DNA of 36,720 nucleotides from an uncultured cyanobacterium (GTDB lineage: Bacteria > Cyanobacteriota > Cyanobacteriia > Cyanobacteriales > FACHB-T130): assembly GCA_936920195.1 (NCBI GenBank), contig CAKZHE010000240.1, positions 1 through 36,720 on the forward strand, written 5' to 3'. The notes under the pieces were generated by a model. That model ran no database searches. It saw only the letters and a program-made list of their open reading frames with translations, and was not told where the DNA came from. The position numbers and the translations under genes were made by a program. This document shows positions 14,809 to 23,994 of the stretch, piece after piece; position 1 is the first letter of the stretch; every line of letters starts with the position of its first letter.

Positions 14809-16815
14809 ATGAGCTACTGCATCAACTCTACCTGTCCTAAACCCGACGATCCTGGCAACACTAGCAACCGAATCTGCCGCAACTGCGGTTCAGAGTTGTT
14901 AATTCAGGGACGGTATCAAGTGATGCGGCTCCTGAGCGATAAAAGTGGTTTTGGGAAAATTTATGAAGCCTATCAAGGTGCTAGCCCCAAAATTCTCAAA
15001 GTCTTAAAAGAAGAACTCAATCAAAATTCCAGAGCGGTTGAACTTTTTCAACAGGAAGCCATTGTTTTAAGCAAGCTCAATCATCCCGGTATTCCCAAGG
15101 TAACAACTGACGGATATTTCCAATTTTTTCCCAGAAATCGCGACCAACCGTTGCACTGTATCATCATGGAAAAAATTGAAGGGGCTAATTTAAAGCAATG
15201 GATGAGCCAACAACATTATACCCCCATTGGGGAAAGACAAGCAATTAATTGGTTGCGGGAAATTACCGAAATTCTGGATGCGGTTCATCAACAAAATTAT
15301 TTTCATCGCGATATTAAACCAGAAAATATTATGATTCGCCCCAATGGGCAACTGGTCCTAATTGATTTTGGGACGGCTAGGGAAATGACCTATACTTATT
15401 TAGCCGAAGTTGGTGGGGTGGGAATTACTAAAATTAGTTCTCCTGGTTATACCCCGCCGGAACAGGAAAAAGGTCATGCGATTCCCCAATCAGATTTCTA
15501 TGCTTTGGGGCGAACTTTTGTGTATTTGCTGACTGGTAAGCAACTCACCAATAAGACGATTTATGACCCATTAACTGATGAATTTCGCTGGCGCAAATAT
15601 GCGATTAATATTTCTGATAATTTAGCTAACTTTATTGATAGATTAATGGCTCCCCAGGCGGTAAATCGCCCCGAAAATACCCAAGAAATTCTTGAGGCTT
15701 TAGATCGTCTCGCTACAGATTTAGCTCAAACTCAAATTCCTACGGATTTGGGGAGCATTCCTACAATTGTTTCCTCATCACTGCGAACCAAATTGCCAGT
15801 TAATGCTGCCAAAGGTTCCGGGAAATTACTGTTAATTGGAGTAGCAATGGTGGGGGCGATCGCCGTCGGTTCTGGTATTTGGTATTTGTCTCGTTTGATC
15901 GCCCCATCAGCGATCGCGATCGTTGATATTTCCCATCCCCATAAAAAACTTTCTGGTCATACCAGCTATGTTAATTATATCATTATCAGCCCAGACGGAC
16001 AAAAACTAATTAGTGCTAGTGCCGATAAAACCATTAAGATTTGGGATTTAGTTTCAGGGCAGGAAATTAAGACTTTAAAGGGACATTCTAGCTACGTCAA
16101 TTATTTGGCTATTAGTCCAGACGGGCAAATTTTGATTAGTGCCAGTGCTGATAAAACTATTAAGACTTGGGATTTGGCAACTAACAAAGAAATTTATACT
16201 TTAAATGGTCACAATAATTACGTCAATGCTTTAACGGTTAGCTCTGATGGACAGCTATTAGCGAGCGGGAGTGCGGATAAAACTGTAAAGATCTGGAATT
16301 TAGCTACGGGGAAAGAAATTCGCACCTTAATTGGGCATACTAGCCCGATTAATTCCGTGGCAATTAGTTTAACTGGCGAATTTTTAGCTAGTGGCAGTGC
16401 TGACAAAACTATTAAAATATGGAATTTGGCAACCGGGCAGGAAATTCGCACCTTAATTGGACATACTAGCCCAGTTAATTCCGTGGCAATTACTCCAGAT
16501 GGGCAGTTTCTCGCTAGTGGCAGTGCGGATAAAACGATTAAAATTTGGAATTTAGCCACCGGGCAGGAAATTCGCACTTTGAGGGGGCATTCAAATTCTG
16601 TGAATTACTTGGCAATTCGCGCTGATGGACAAAAATTGATTAGCAGTAGTGCAGACAAAACGATTAAGATTTGGAATCTAGTTAATGGGCAAGAAATGCA
16701 GAGTTTAACTGGATATCCCCAATGGATTAATTATTTAGCGATTACTAATGATTGGCAAACGATTGCCACTGGCAGCGGCGATAAAAATATTACTGTTTTT
16801 CCCCTGCCACCCTAG
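14809..16815 (+). CDS. Ser/Thr protein kinase with four-cysteine N terminus, membrane helix and seven WD40 repeats
   Basis: A 668-residue signalling protein. Residues 1-30 hold a zinc-ribbon-like Cys4, Cys9, Cys23, Cys26 set, frequent in cyanobacterial kinases. The Hanks-type kinase domain covers about 36-300: glycine loop SDKSGFGKIYEA, Lys64 (KILKVLK), HRDIKPEN (Asp168) and DFG (Asp186), all intact, so it should be active. A hydrophobic helix near 344-362 (LLLIGVAMVGAIAVGSGIWY) suggests membrane anchoring. The rest is seven WD40 blades of about 42 residues with the core SADKTIKIWDL, an external beta-propeller that may bind a ligand or partner. Blades four to six are nearly identical, suggesting recent duplication. 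The start is ATG 14809. The signal and targets are unknown. Confidence 0.93.
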   Translation: MSYCINSTCPKPDDPGNTSNRICRNCGSELLIQGRYQVMRLLSDKSGFGKIYEAYQGASPKILKVLKEELNQNSRAVELFQQEAIVLSKLNHPGIPKVTTDGYFQFFPRNRDQPLHCIIMEKIEGANLKQWMSQQHYTPIGERQAINWLREITEILDAVHQQNYFHRDIKPENIMIRPNGQLVLIDFGTAREMTYTYLAEVGGVGITKISSPGYTPPEQEKGHAIPQSDFYALGRTFVYLLTGKQLTNKTIYDPLTDEFRWRKYAINISDNLANFIDRLMAPQAVNRPENTQEILEALDRLATDLAQTQIPTDLGSIPTIVSSSLRTKLPVNAAKGSGKLLLIGVAMVGAIAVGSGIWYLSRLIAPSAIAIVDISHPHKKLSGHTSYVNYIIISPDGQKLISASADKTIKIWDLVSGQEIKTLKGHSSYVNYLAISPDGQILISASADKTIKTWDLATNKEIYTLNGHNNYVNALTVSSDGQLLASGSADKTVKIWNLATGKEIRTLIGHTSPINSVAISLTGEFLASGSADKTIKIWNLATGQEIRTLIGHTSPVNSVAITPDGQFLASGSADKTIKIWNLATGQEIRTLRGHSNSVNYLAIRADGQKLISSSADKTIKIWNLVNGQEMQSLTGYPQWINYLAITNDWQTIATGSGDKNITVFPLPP

Positions 16816-16821
16816 TTGCAC

Positions 16822-16910
16822 AGGACTTACGCAGTTGCTCCGCATATAGAGTTTAGGGTGCGTTACGCTGCGCTAACACACCCTACTAATAGAGGTGTTG
16901 CGTAAGTCCT
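16822..16910. mobile_element. 89-bp MITE-like element, copy 2
   Basis: The best-preserved copy: AGGACTTACGCA (16822-16833) and TGCGTAAGTCCT (16899-16910) are perfect 12-bp inverted repeats. It lies between the convergent kinase and thrS genes and ends five bases from the thrS stop codon (16916-16918). Confidence 0.88.
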
Positions 16911-16915
16911 ATAAG

Positions 16916-18730
16916 CTAAAAAACACCGTAATTGGCGATCGCACTTTGCAATCTCTCTATCACCTCCACCACCAAAATTTCTCCCAACTCCCCAGAGGCG
17001 CGGGTGCGGATATTCAAGCTGTGATTTTCAACTTCCTTGGCTCCCACCACTGCCATGACGGGAATTTTATCTTTCTCGGCATTTCTAATTAACTTGCCCA
17101 ACCGTTCATTACTCAAATCGGCTTCGGCTCGGATGCCTAATTTTTGCATCTTGGCGGCGACATCCTGGGTAAAGCTCCGTTGCGCTTCTCCTACAGGTAA
17201 TAAGCGAATTTGTACTGGAGCCAGCCAGAGGGGGAAATCTCCAGCATACTCCTCAATTAAAATCCCAATTAACCTTTCCAAAGAACCAAAAGGAGCGCGG
17301 TGAATCATCACTGGACGCTGGCGCAAACCATTTTCTGCCACGTATTCCAGATCAAATCTTTCCGGCAAATTATAGTCTACCTGCACTGTCCCCAATTGCC
17401 ATTCCCGATCTAAAGCATCGCTAAAGATAAAGTCAAGTTTGGGACCATAAAAAGCGGCTTCCCCAATTCCTTCAAAATAGTTCATCCCCAAAGTTTCCAC
17501 GGCGCGGCGAATCGCTCCTTGGGATTTTTCCCAAACTTCATCAGAACCAATATATTTATCGGAAGTAGGATCGCGGAAACTTAATCGCGCCTTGAAATTC
17601 TTCAGTTGCAGACTCTTAAATACTGCCAGAATTAAATCCACCACATTCAGAAATTCGGCATCCAATTGTTCTGGGGTGACAAATAGATGGGAATCATCCA
17701 CCGTAAAACCGCGTACCCTGGTTAATCCGCCCAATTCCCCCGATTGTTCGTACCGATAAACCGTGCCAAATTCTGCCAACCGCATCGGTAATTCTCGATA
17801 GGAACGCAATTCACTCTTATAGATTTGGATGTGAAAAGGGCAGTTCATTGGTTTGAGGACAAAACCCTGTTCCTTGGCAGCCGATTCGGGATCGTCTGCC
17901 ATCATGGGAAACATATCTTCTTTGTATTTTTGCCAATGTCCAGAGGTTTTAAATAAATCAATTCTGGCAATGTGGGGGGTGACAACTTGCAAATAACCGC
18001 GCTTGATTTGCTCCTGTTTCAAGAAGTCTTCTAAAAGCGATCGCAATATCGTTCCTTTGGGAGTCCACAGGGGCAATCCTGGTCCCACAGGATCGGCAAA
18101 AATAAACAATCCCAATTCTTTCCCCAAACGGCGATGATCGCGGCGTTGGGCTTCTTCTTTGCGGCGCTTGTATTCTGCCAATTGTTCGGGGTTTTCCCAA
18201 GCCGTGCCGTAAATGCGCTGCAATTGCGCCTTGGTTTCATCTCCGCGCCAATAGGCTCCCGCCACGCTTTCCAGTTCAATCGCTTTGGGATTGAGTTCGC
18301 TGGTATTGGCAATGTGAGGTCCGGCGCACAAATCCCACCATTGATCCCCTAGATGATAAATGGTAATGGGTTCTTCTAACCCCGCCAGAATTTCCAGTTT
18401 ATAGGGTTCGTTAATGGCTTGAATGCGCCGTTCTGCTTCGGCGCGACTGACTTCTTCCCGAATCACGGGCAGTTTGCGATTAATAATTTTCACCATCTCT
18501 TTTTGGATGGCTTTTAGATCTTTTTCTGTGAAGGGTTCGGGATGGTCAAAGTCATAGTAGAAGCCGTTTTCAATCCACGGACCAATGGTAACTTGGGCTT
18601 TGGGAAAAAGTTTCTGGACTGCCATTGCCAGCACGTGGGAGGTGGTGTGGCGAATCTTTTTTAAAGACTCGGATTCGCTGGTGCGAGGCAAAGGGATTTT
18701 TTTGGGTTCTTCCGATCCGGGACTAGACAT
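16916..18730 (-). CDS. thrS: Threonyl-tRNA synthetase
   Basis: A class II aminoacyl-tRNA synthetase of 604 residues that charges tRNA-Thr. The editing domain is marked by HTTSHVLAMAV and the C-x3-H of WWDLCAGPHI. Catalytic motifs: KPMNCPFHIQIYKS, motif 2 RYEQSGELGGLTRVRGF with TVDDSHLF, motif 3 PVMIHRAPFGSLERLIGIL. The C-terminal anticodon-binding domain follows (APVQIRLLPVGEAQ, IPVMAVVGAKEVENHSLNIR). It lacks the N-terminal TGS domain found in E. coli, as do other cyanobacterial ThrS. ATG 18730 (MSSPGSEEPKK) is preferred over the TTG two codons earlier at 18736. Confidence 0.97.
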   Translation of the reverse strand: MSSPGSEEPKKIPLPRTSESESLKKIRHTTSHVLAMAVQKLFPKAQVTIGPWIENGFYYDFDHPEPFTEKDLKAIQKEMVKIINRKLPVIREEVSRAEAERRIQAINEPYKLEILAGLEEPITIYHLGDQWWDLCAGPHIANTSELNPKAIELESVAGAYWRGDETKAQLQRIYGTAWENPEQLAEYKRRKEEAQRRDHRRLGKELGLFIFADPVGPGLPLWTPKGTILRSLLEDFLKQEQIKRGYLQVVTPHIARIDLFKTSGHWQKYKEDMFPMMADDPESAAKEQGFVLKPMNCPFHIQIYKSELRSYRELPMRLAEFGTVYRYEQSGELGGLTRVRGFTVDDSHLFVTPEQLDAEFLNVVDLILAVFKSLQLKNFKARLSFRDPTSDKYIGSDEVWEKSQGAIRRAVETLGMNYFEGIGEAAFYGPKLDFIFSDALDREWQLGTVQVDYNLPERFDLEYVAENGLRQRPVMIHRAPFGSLERLIGILIEEYAGDFPLWLAPVQIRLLPVGEAQRSFTQDVAAKMQKLGIRAEADLSNERLGKLIRNAEKDKIPVMAVVGAKEVENHSLNIRTRASGELGEILVVEVIERLQSAIANYGVF

Positions 18731-19064
18731 GGGCAACTATGACTGACAAGAACTATTTTTTCACTCTTATCTCTAACGTTAGCAGGCGAATTCCTCATCG
18801 GCGCGATCGCTTCCTCCCCCACTTGACTAACTATCAAAGTGAGATCCCCTTTATTAAGGGGACTTGGAACAATCTCTTATTCCCTTTTTAAGGGGGGTTA
18901 GGGGGGATCTCTTATCCAGTAAGGATTTCAGACTAACTTTAGCTCGATTTGCAGAATATTGCGAAATGTAAAGCAATTTAAGGTAAGATTGCCATAATTA
19001 AAAAACCACCGTTGCCCAAGCCCACGGATAAATTTGTGGGTTCCATCCCAAACCTCAACTTGAT
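18731..19064. other. Intergenic region with palindromic repeat
   Basis: This 330-bp gap between the divergent thrS and DUF2605 genes holds the GATCCCCTTTA palindrome at 18843-18909. CTAACGTTAG at 18773-18782 is a perfect 10-bp palindrome in the likely thrS leader. I see no T-box, which would in any case be unexpected in a cyanobacterium, and no further gene. Confidence 0.55.
18843..18909. repeat. GATCCCCTTTA palindromic repeat, second copy
   Basis: A 67-bp relative of the 14575-14656 element, starting GATCCCCTTTATTAAGGGGA and ending AAGGGGGGTTAGGGGGGATC. The left arm is shorter than in the other copy, as if 15 bases were lost. Confidence 0.85.
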
Positions 19065-19433
19065 ATGATTACCCCTGATTTACCCGAACGGGAATTGCTG
19101 AAAACCCTGTTGGAACCTCTATTAGAGGATTTCCAGTATTGGTTTGGGCGATCGCGCTCTTTTCTGGAAACTCAACAAGTTGCCTTTATGAATCCAGAAC
19201 AGCAAGCTGACCTCTTGGCGCGAGTCCAGCAGGCTCAACAAGAAGTCAATACCATGCAAATGCTCTTTCAGGCAACTGGACATCAAGTTGGCGTAGATAC
19301 CGCCACCCTCATACCCTGGCATCGCCTGTTGACGGAGTGTTGGCAAGTGGCAATGCGATCGCGCTCTCAACAGCCCGTTACCAATTCCGAAGATTCTCCC
19401 CCCAATCCCGAAAATAATTTAAACGACCCCTAA
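19065..19433 (+). CDS. DUF2605 family protein
   Basis: A 122-residue soluble protein of the cyanobacterium-specific DUF2605 family. Typical segments are ERELLKTLLEPLLEDFQYWF, GRSRSFLETQ, MNPEQQADLLARVQQAQQEV and ATLIPWHRLLTECW. It is largely alpha-helical with a low-complexity polar tail. The function is unknown. The next gene encodes DUF2973; the two families often lie side by side in cyanobacteria, which suggests a shared role. Here a terminator-like hairpin at 19518-19555 separates them, so they may be expressed as two units. Confidence 0.88.
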   Translation: MITPDLPERELLKTLLEPLLEDFQYWFGRSRSFLETQQVAFMNPEQQADLLARVQQAQQEVNTMQMLFQATGHQVGVDTATLIPWHRLLTECWQVAMRSRSQQPVTNSEDSPPNPENNLNDP

Positions 19434-19517
19434 CTAAAATTTAATCATTTCGGTAAACTACTAAATACGCACTTTCAAAAATCAATATTGGTGGTGGTAG
19501 CTACCCCCACTAAGTAT

Positions 19518-19555
19518 AAATCTCTAAATACTGGCTCTAATTGTTTAGAGATTTT
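19518..19555 (+). terminator. Hairpin terminator after the DUF2605 gene
   Basis: AAATCTCTAAA (19518-19528) and TTTAGAGATTT (19544-19554) are perfect inverted repeats followed by T and then GTAAATTTTTG. A second symmetric site, GTGGTGGTAGCTACCCCCAC (19492-19511), lies just upstream and may be an operator or part of the same end structure. Confidence 0.65.
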
Positions 19556-19642
19556 GTAAATTTTTGCAATGTAGTCCATAGTTTTGTAAAAAACTTTTTA
19601 AAAATCCCTAATTAGCTGTTTGGTTCTGAGGAGGTTCGACAA

Positions 19643-19936
19643 ATGTTACATCTGCTTTACATTATTGCTTTTAGTATTTTGGCTTTCTTAGCCATCAGCA
19701 ATTTAATTCGCAATTTATTGAGCTTCAGCAATCAACCCCCGCGTCGTTATCCCCCAACGCCGCGCTCGGTGGCTGAGGCGGCTGGTTCTCCATCGCACCC
19801 AGAGTTACTAGATGCCGCAGGTAACTTTATCAACGAGCCGCTGCTGGTAATGCGTTCAATTACGGTTGAAGATGCTCGTCAGCAACTGGATGCGATTTAT
19901 AAAGCATCTCCAGGGGAAGATCAAACAGAGGATTAA
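19643..19936 (+). CDS. DUF2973 family membrane protein
   Basis: A 97-residue protein with one N-terminal membrane helix (MLHLLYIIAFSILAFLAISN), a proline-rich linker (PPRRYPPTPRS) and the conserved block HPELLDAAGNFINEPLLVMR with S-I-T-V-E-D-A-R-Q-Q-L-D-A. This is the DUF2973 pattern, limited to cyanobacteria, and its function is unknown. GAGGAGG at 19628-19634 precedes ATG 19643 by eight bases. It is the neighbour of the DUF2605 gene. Confidence 0.9.
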   Translation: MLHLLYIIAFSILAFLAISNLIRNLLSFSNQPPRRYPPTPRSVAEAAGSPSHPELLDAAGNFINEPLLVMRSITVEDARQQLDAIYKASPGEDQTED

Positions 19937-20179
19937 TACCCTCTATATTTTGGAACTGGTTAGGATTTTTCTTGATTTACCGTAGGGGCAATTTATAAAT
20001 AGCCCCTAAATCTGTTGCGCTGTCATAAGCTAAATCATCCTAATTAATCAGGCCATATTGCCAGGGAAATTCAGTCAAAGCGATCTAGCTCTCTGCATAT
20101 AAGCGATCTCAGTCACTTTCACAAGAGATATATTTAAATAGCATTAGGAAATAATCAACAATCTTGTTGCAATTAACCA

Positions 20180-21574
20180 ATGATGTTAAAGCAATTAACT
20201 AGCAATTCACCTGTAGTCAAAGATAGTGCTGTTGTCATTGGCGGTAGTATCGCCGGAATGTTAGCCGCTCACATCCTTGCCAAGCACTTTAAACAAGTAA
20301 CGATTATAGAGCGCGATCGCCTACCAGAATCACCCATTCCCCGTGGTAGCGTGCCGCAAAGTTTCCAAGTTCATGGTTTATTAACAAAAGGCGCTCTATT
20401 ACTAGAAGAATTTTTTCCGGGCTTTTTGAAACAACTGGAATCAAATGGGAGTTTCACTGGCAATTTCCCAGAAGAATTTAATGTCTTTTGGGCTGGGCAA
20501 TGGCTACCTAAATTTCCCAGCGATATTACAATATACTTTCAAAGCAGACCATTTTTGGAATGGCAAATTAGGCAGCGGGTAAAAGCTAATTGCAATATTG
20601 CTTTTTTAACCGAAACTACAGTTACAGATTTGATCGCTAGTCCGGACCAAACGCGAGTTGTTGGGGTGAAAATACAATCTCAAACAGCGTCAGAAATTTT
20701 AGCAGATTTAGTTGTGGATGCCAGCGGACAAGCGACCATTACAACTAAATGTTTGGAAAAACTAGGCTATCCTTCTCCTGCTATCACCAGCATACCTATT
20801 AATATCACCTATGCTGGTCGAATCTATCGAGATCCGAAAAATTTGGCGGGTAAATATCAGCCTGTTGGGATTAATCCGATGCCTCATAGTTTTCATCGGA
20901 TGGGATTATTTTTACCCATAGAAGATAACAAGTGGATTGCGGGTTTAGCTGGTTATACAGGAGAACAACCCCCCAATAATGAGGAAGGTTTTTTGGAATT
21001 TGCTCGCAGTTTAGCGCAGCCTCAAGTGTACGAACGGCTCAAAAATGCCGAACCGCTGACTCCAATTTTTCTCTATAAAATGCCTGCAAGCGTGCGGCGG
21101 CAATACGAAAAGTTGGCTAAATTTCCCTTGGGATTGCTGCCAATTGGCGATAGTATTTGTAAGTTTAATCCAATCTATGGACAAGGGATGACTGTATGCG
21201 CTCTGGAAGCCAAAGTTTTAGATCGATGTTTGGGGGAATGCCAAAGTTTAGCGCAATTGCAACGAAAATATTTGCGTGCGGTTGGCAAAACAATTGACAC
21301 GCCTTGGAATTTAACTGTTAGCGAAGATGTGCAGTATTTAGCATCGGAGGCATCGAAATTACCTTTAGATCAACTATCGCAGTGGTACTTGAAAAATCTC
21401 TTCGCAGTATGTCTGATTAATCGCGATGTTTGTTTGGAGTTTTTCAGGGTAGTTCACATGGTTAAACAACCAACAGCATTATTTTCTCCCCGGGTATTAT
21501 TGCCAGTTTTAGCTTATAGTTTAGGATTGAACCGCCAGCGATCGCTCAATCCTATTTCAGCAGTTAATATCTAA
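20180..21574 (+). CDS. FAD-dependent oxidoreductase of the aromatic hydroxylase/geranylgeranyl reductase superfamily
   Basis: A 464-residue flavoprotein. The N-terminal dinucleotide-binding motif is AVVIGGSIAGMLAAHILAK followed by the acidic residue of VTIIERD. The second FAD motif, LPIGDSICKFNPIYGQGMTV, is the G-D-x-x-x-x-x-x-P-x-x-G-x-G block of the UbiH/PHBH superfamily. No membrane segment is obvious. Relatives act on aromatic or isoprenoid substrates, and some are halogenase-like; the lysine and WxWxIP motif of flavin halogenases are not seen. The substrate is unknown. It is apparently monocistronic and ends 23 bases from the convergent glucosidase gene. Confidence 0.85.
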   Translation: MMLKQLTSNSPVVKDSAVVIGGSIAGMLAAHILAKHFKQVTIIERDRLPESPIPRGSVPQSFQVHGLLTKGALLLEEFFPGFLKQLESNGSFTGNFPEEFNVFWAGQWLPKFPSDITIYFQSRPFLEWQIRQRVKANCNIAFLTETTVTDLIASPDQTRVVGVKIQSQTASEILADLVVDASGQATITTKCLEKLGYPSPAITSIPINITYAGRIYRDPKNLAGKYQPVGINPMPHSFHRMGLFLPIEDNKWIAGLAGYTGEQPPNNEEGFLEFARSLAQPQVYERLKNAEPLTPIFLYKMPASVRRQYEKLAKFPLGLLPIGDSICKFNPIYGQGMTVCALEAKVLDRCLGECQSLAQLQRKYLRAVGKTIDTPWNLTVSEDVQYLASEASKLPLDQLSQWYLKNLFAVCLINRDVCLEFFRVVHMVKQPTALFSPRVLLPVLAYSLGLNRQRSLNPISAVNI

Positions 21575-21597
21575 GCAATTTTAGCAGATTGTCCTGC

Positions 21598-23895
21598 CTA
21601 GGCTTCAATCACTACTCGCAAATTACCGCGTTTTTTGGCAACCCGACAGGCAGTAGTTTCCCCAGAACGCTCAAATTCCAAATCTAGCAAAGTCGTGCCA
21701 ACTCGCAGATTTTGTAAGCTAAGACGATTAATCGATTCTGGCAGGGCAGGATCGATAATTCGTAAGTAGTTACCGGGAGCATCAGGAACTAAATTAACGA
21801 TCATTTGCAGCAGTTGAAAGATACTCCCAGAAGCCCAGGCTTGGGGAGAACAGGCAACAGGATAGCTGACGGGATCGTTGTCACCAGTGCGTTCATAGCC
21901 GCAGAATAATTCTGGAGGACGCTTGTAGGGTTGTTGCCTGGTCATATCAATCAACCCTTCGGCGAGTTCTAGGGTTTGATCGATTAAACCGAGCGATCGC
22001 AATCCCAAGGCAATTAAAGCATTATCATGGGGCCAGACGGAGCCAATGTGATAACCAATGGGGTTGTAAGCTGGGGACAAATTGCTTAAGGTGCGGATGC
22101 CCCAACCATTAAACATATCTGGCGCTCGCAATCGTTCTGCGACGCTATAGGCTTTCTCTGGGGTGAAAATTCCCAGACTTAAACATTGTCCTGGATTAGA
22201 GGTAATACCATCAACTTGCTTGCCTTCCCCATCCAAGGCTAAGGCACAATAATCCAAATCTTCAATCCAAAAATCTCGATTAAATCGGACTTTTAATTCC
22301 CTCGCCTCCTCTTGCCAGCGCTCTACCAAATCAAGGCGTTTTTTCATCCGCGCAATCTCGCTCATCCGGATTTTGGCGGCATAGACGTAGCCTTGCACCT
22401 CGCACAAAGCGATGGGACCTGTGGCAATTTTGCCATAACGGTCAACAATGCAGTTGCTAGAATCTTTCCAGCCTTGATTGTCCAATCCCCGGCGAGATTT
22501 GCGATGATAGCAAAGATAGCCCGTTTCTTGGGAATTGCGGTCAATCCAATCCATTGCCGCTAAAGCATTCAGCCACAATTGTTCCAGGGTATCTCTGTCT
22601 GCCGTCCACGCATAATACTCGGCGTAGAGCATCAGCCAGAGGGGAGTGGCATCTACCGTGCCGTAGTAAGGGGTATGGGGAATTTCTTGACAGCGAGCCA
22701 TTTCTCCCAGACGAACTTCGTGGAGGATTTTCCCCGGTTGTTCATCCCGCCATTCGTCGTCTTTTTGGCCTTGGTATTGGGCTAAGATATGGAGAGTTTG
22801 ACAAGCGATCGCCGGATCGAGCATTAAGGTTTGGGAAGCGGCAATAATTGAATCCCGTCCAAACAAGGTGGAAAACCAGGGAACTCCCGCTGACAAAGCT
22901 TTGCCATCGCCAAAGGATTGTCGCAGCAAATAGATATCTTGCTCGGCGCGCTCAATCACTTGATTAAAGGTATTCTTATCGGAGCGAATTTTGGCAATCT
23001 GCTGCCGCCAACTTTGCTCTTCCGCTTGTTCGGCTGCCTTAGCTTGAGCAAGAGCTAGGGGCGCACCAATAACTGAAGTTTGACGGTTATTGGTCAGCAT
23101 TTGCAACCGATAGCCCAATTTTTTAGTTTGGTGGGAAGCTAATTCTAAGTTCCAAATAACTGTATAACCATTTAGGCTGTCTGGTTGGCGGTGATAAAAG
23201 TTAATCCGCGATTCCATCAAGGATTCATCCAAACCCTGATAGGCCATAATTAACTCTTCTACGGGTTGAGGGCTATTTAATTCGGGAATTTCTAAATTGC
23301 TGCTTTCGCCATTGTCTGTCATGGACTGTTCCGACAGCAAACGAATTATTTGGGGGGAATTGGGGACTAAGCGCAAAATCCGCCCCCGCTGCACCCGTTT
23401 AAAGCCGCGAATTTCAAACAAATCCAAAAAATCGGCATCAAAGCTGAGGCTAATTTCAATATTAACCGGAACTGTGCTGTAATTGGTTATGTGTAAATCT
23501 TCAAATAAAGCCCCGTTGAGGACAATTTCTCGTTGAATGCCGATGGTTTCGGTGGGAATGCGATCGCCAATTTTGGGATTAGCGCACAATACCGACAGCA
23601 CAAACCCTTTATCTGCCGTACTACTGAGGAGAACCGGAGGTTGTTGTTCAATTTGCAGTTCTAGACGACTTAAAAATCTGGTATCGCGGCAAAATAGTCC
23701 CATGCTCGCTTGGCGATCGTCGGCACAATACCCGGCAATATTACCTAGCGTATCTGTAATTAGGAAGAGATCGTCATCTTTGAGGGTTAAAGTTGGCTGA
23801 GGGCGATCGCCAATTACGCAAGGCCAAAGGGTTACAGGCAGTTCATCGGCGGGAATAAAGGTTTTCCCTTCTAGTTCAATAATATCAGATGTCAT
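21598..23895 (-). CDS. Amylo-alpha-1,6-glucosidase-type glycoside hydrolase
   Basis: A 765-residue protein with an N-terminal beta domain (GDE_N-like: DLFLITDTLGNIAG, GLFCRDTRFLSRLELQIE) and a C-terminal (alpha/alpha)6 barrel typical of glycogen debranching-related hydrolases. The signature LFGRDSIIAASQTL, the region QGWKDSSN (a probable acid) and IGSVWPHDNALIALGL are visible. The likely substrate is glycogen or short alpha-glucans, but proteins with this N-terminal domain form a loosely characterised clade. No signal peptide is seen. It is divergently transcribed from the neutral invertase gene with 99 bases between the starts, so the two probably share regulatory sequence and serve sugar mobilisation. 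Confidence 0.88.
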   Translation of the reverse strand: MTSDIIELEGKTFIPADELPVTLWPCVIGDRPQPTLTLKDDDLFLITDTLGNIAGYCADDRQASMGLFCRDTRFLSRLELQIEQQPPVLLSSTADKGFVLSVLCANPKIGDRIPTETIGIQREIVLNGALFEDLHITNYSTVPVNIEISLSFDADFLDLFEIRGFKRVQRGRILRLVPNSPQIIRLLSEQSMTDNGESSNLEIPELNSPQPVEELIMAYQGLDESLMESRINFYHRQPDSLNGYTVIWNLELASHQTKKLGYRLQMLTNNRQTSVIGAPLALAQAKAAEQAEEQSWRQQIAKIRSDKNTFNQVIERAEQDIYLLRQSFGDGKALSAGVPWFSTLFGRDSIIAASQTLMLDPAIACQTLHILAQYQGQKDDEWRDEQPGKILHEVRLGEMARCQEIPHTPYYGTVDATPLWLMLYAEYYAWTADRDTLEQLWLNALAAMDWIDRNSQETGYLCYHRKSRRGLDNQGWKDSSNCIVDRYGKIATGPIALCEVQGYVYAAKIRMSEIARMKKRLDLVERWQEEARELKVRFNRDFWIEDLDYCALALDGEGKQVDGITSNPGQCLSLGIFTPEKAYSVAERLRAPDMFNGWGIRTLSNLSPAYNPIGYHIGSVWPHDNALIALGLRSLGLIDQTLELAEGLIDMTRQQPYKRPPELFCGYERTGDNDPVSYPVACSPQAWASGSIFQLLQMIVNLVPDAPGNYLRIIDPALPESINRLSLQNLRVGTTLLDLEFERSGETTACRVAKKRGNLRVVIEA

Positions 23896-23994
23896 TGTTA
23901 ATTTTTGATTTTTGAATGCAAATGCAGATCGATCGGTTACATTGATTCTAGCTAGGAAATTTTGGTTATATCGGATCGAGAATAAATTAAATTT

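Noticed and set aside
16218-16577. 119-codon minus-strand frame with periodic sequence
   Set aside because: It is the antisense of the WD40 blades, and its periodicity is inherited from them.
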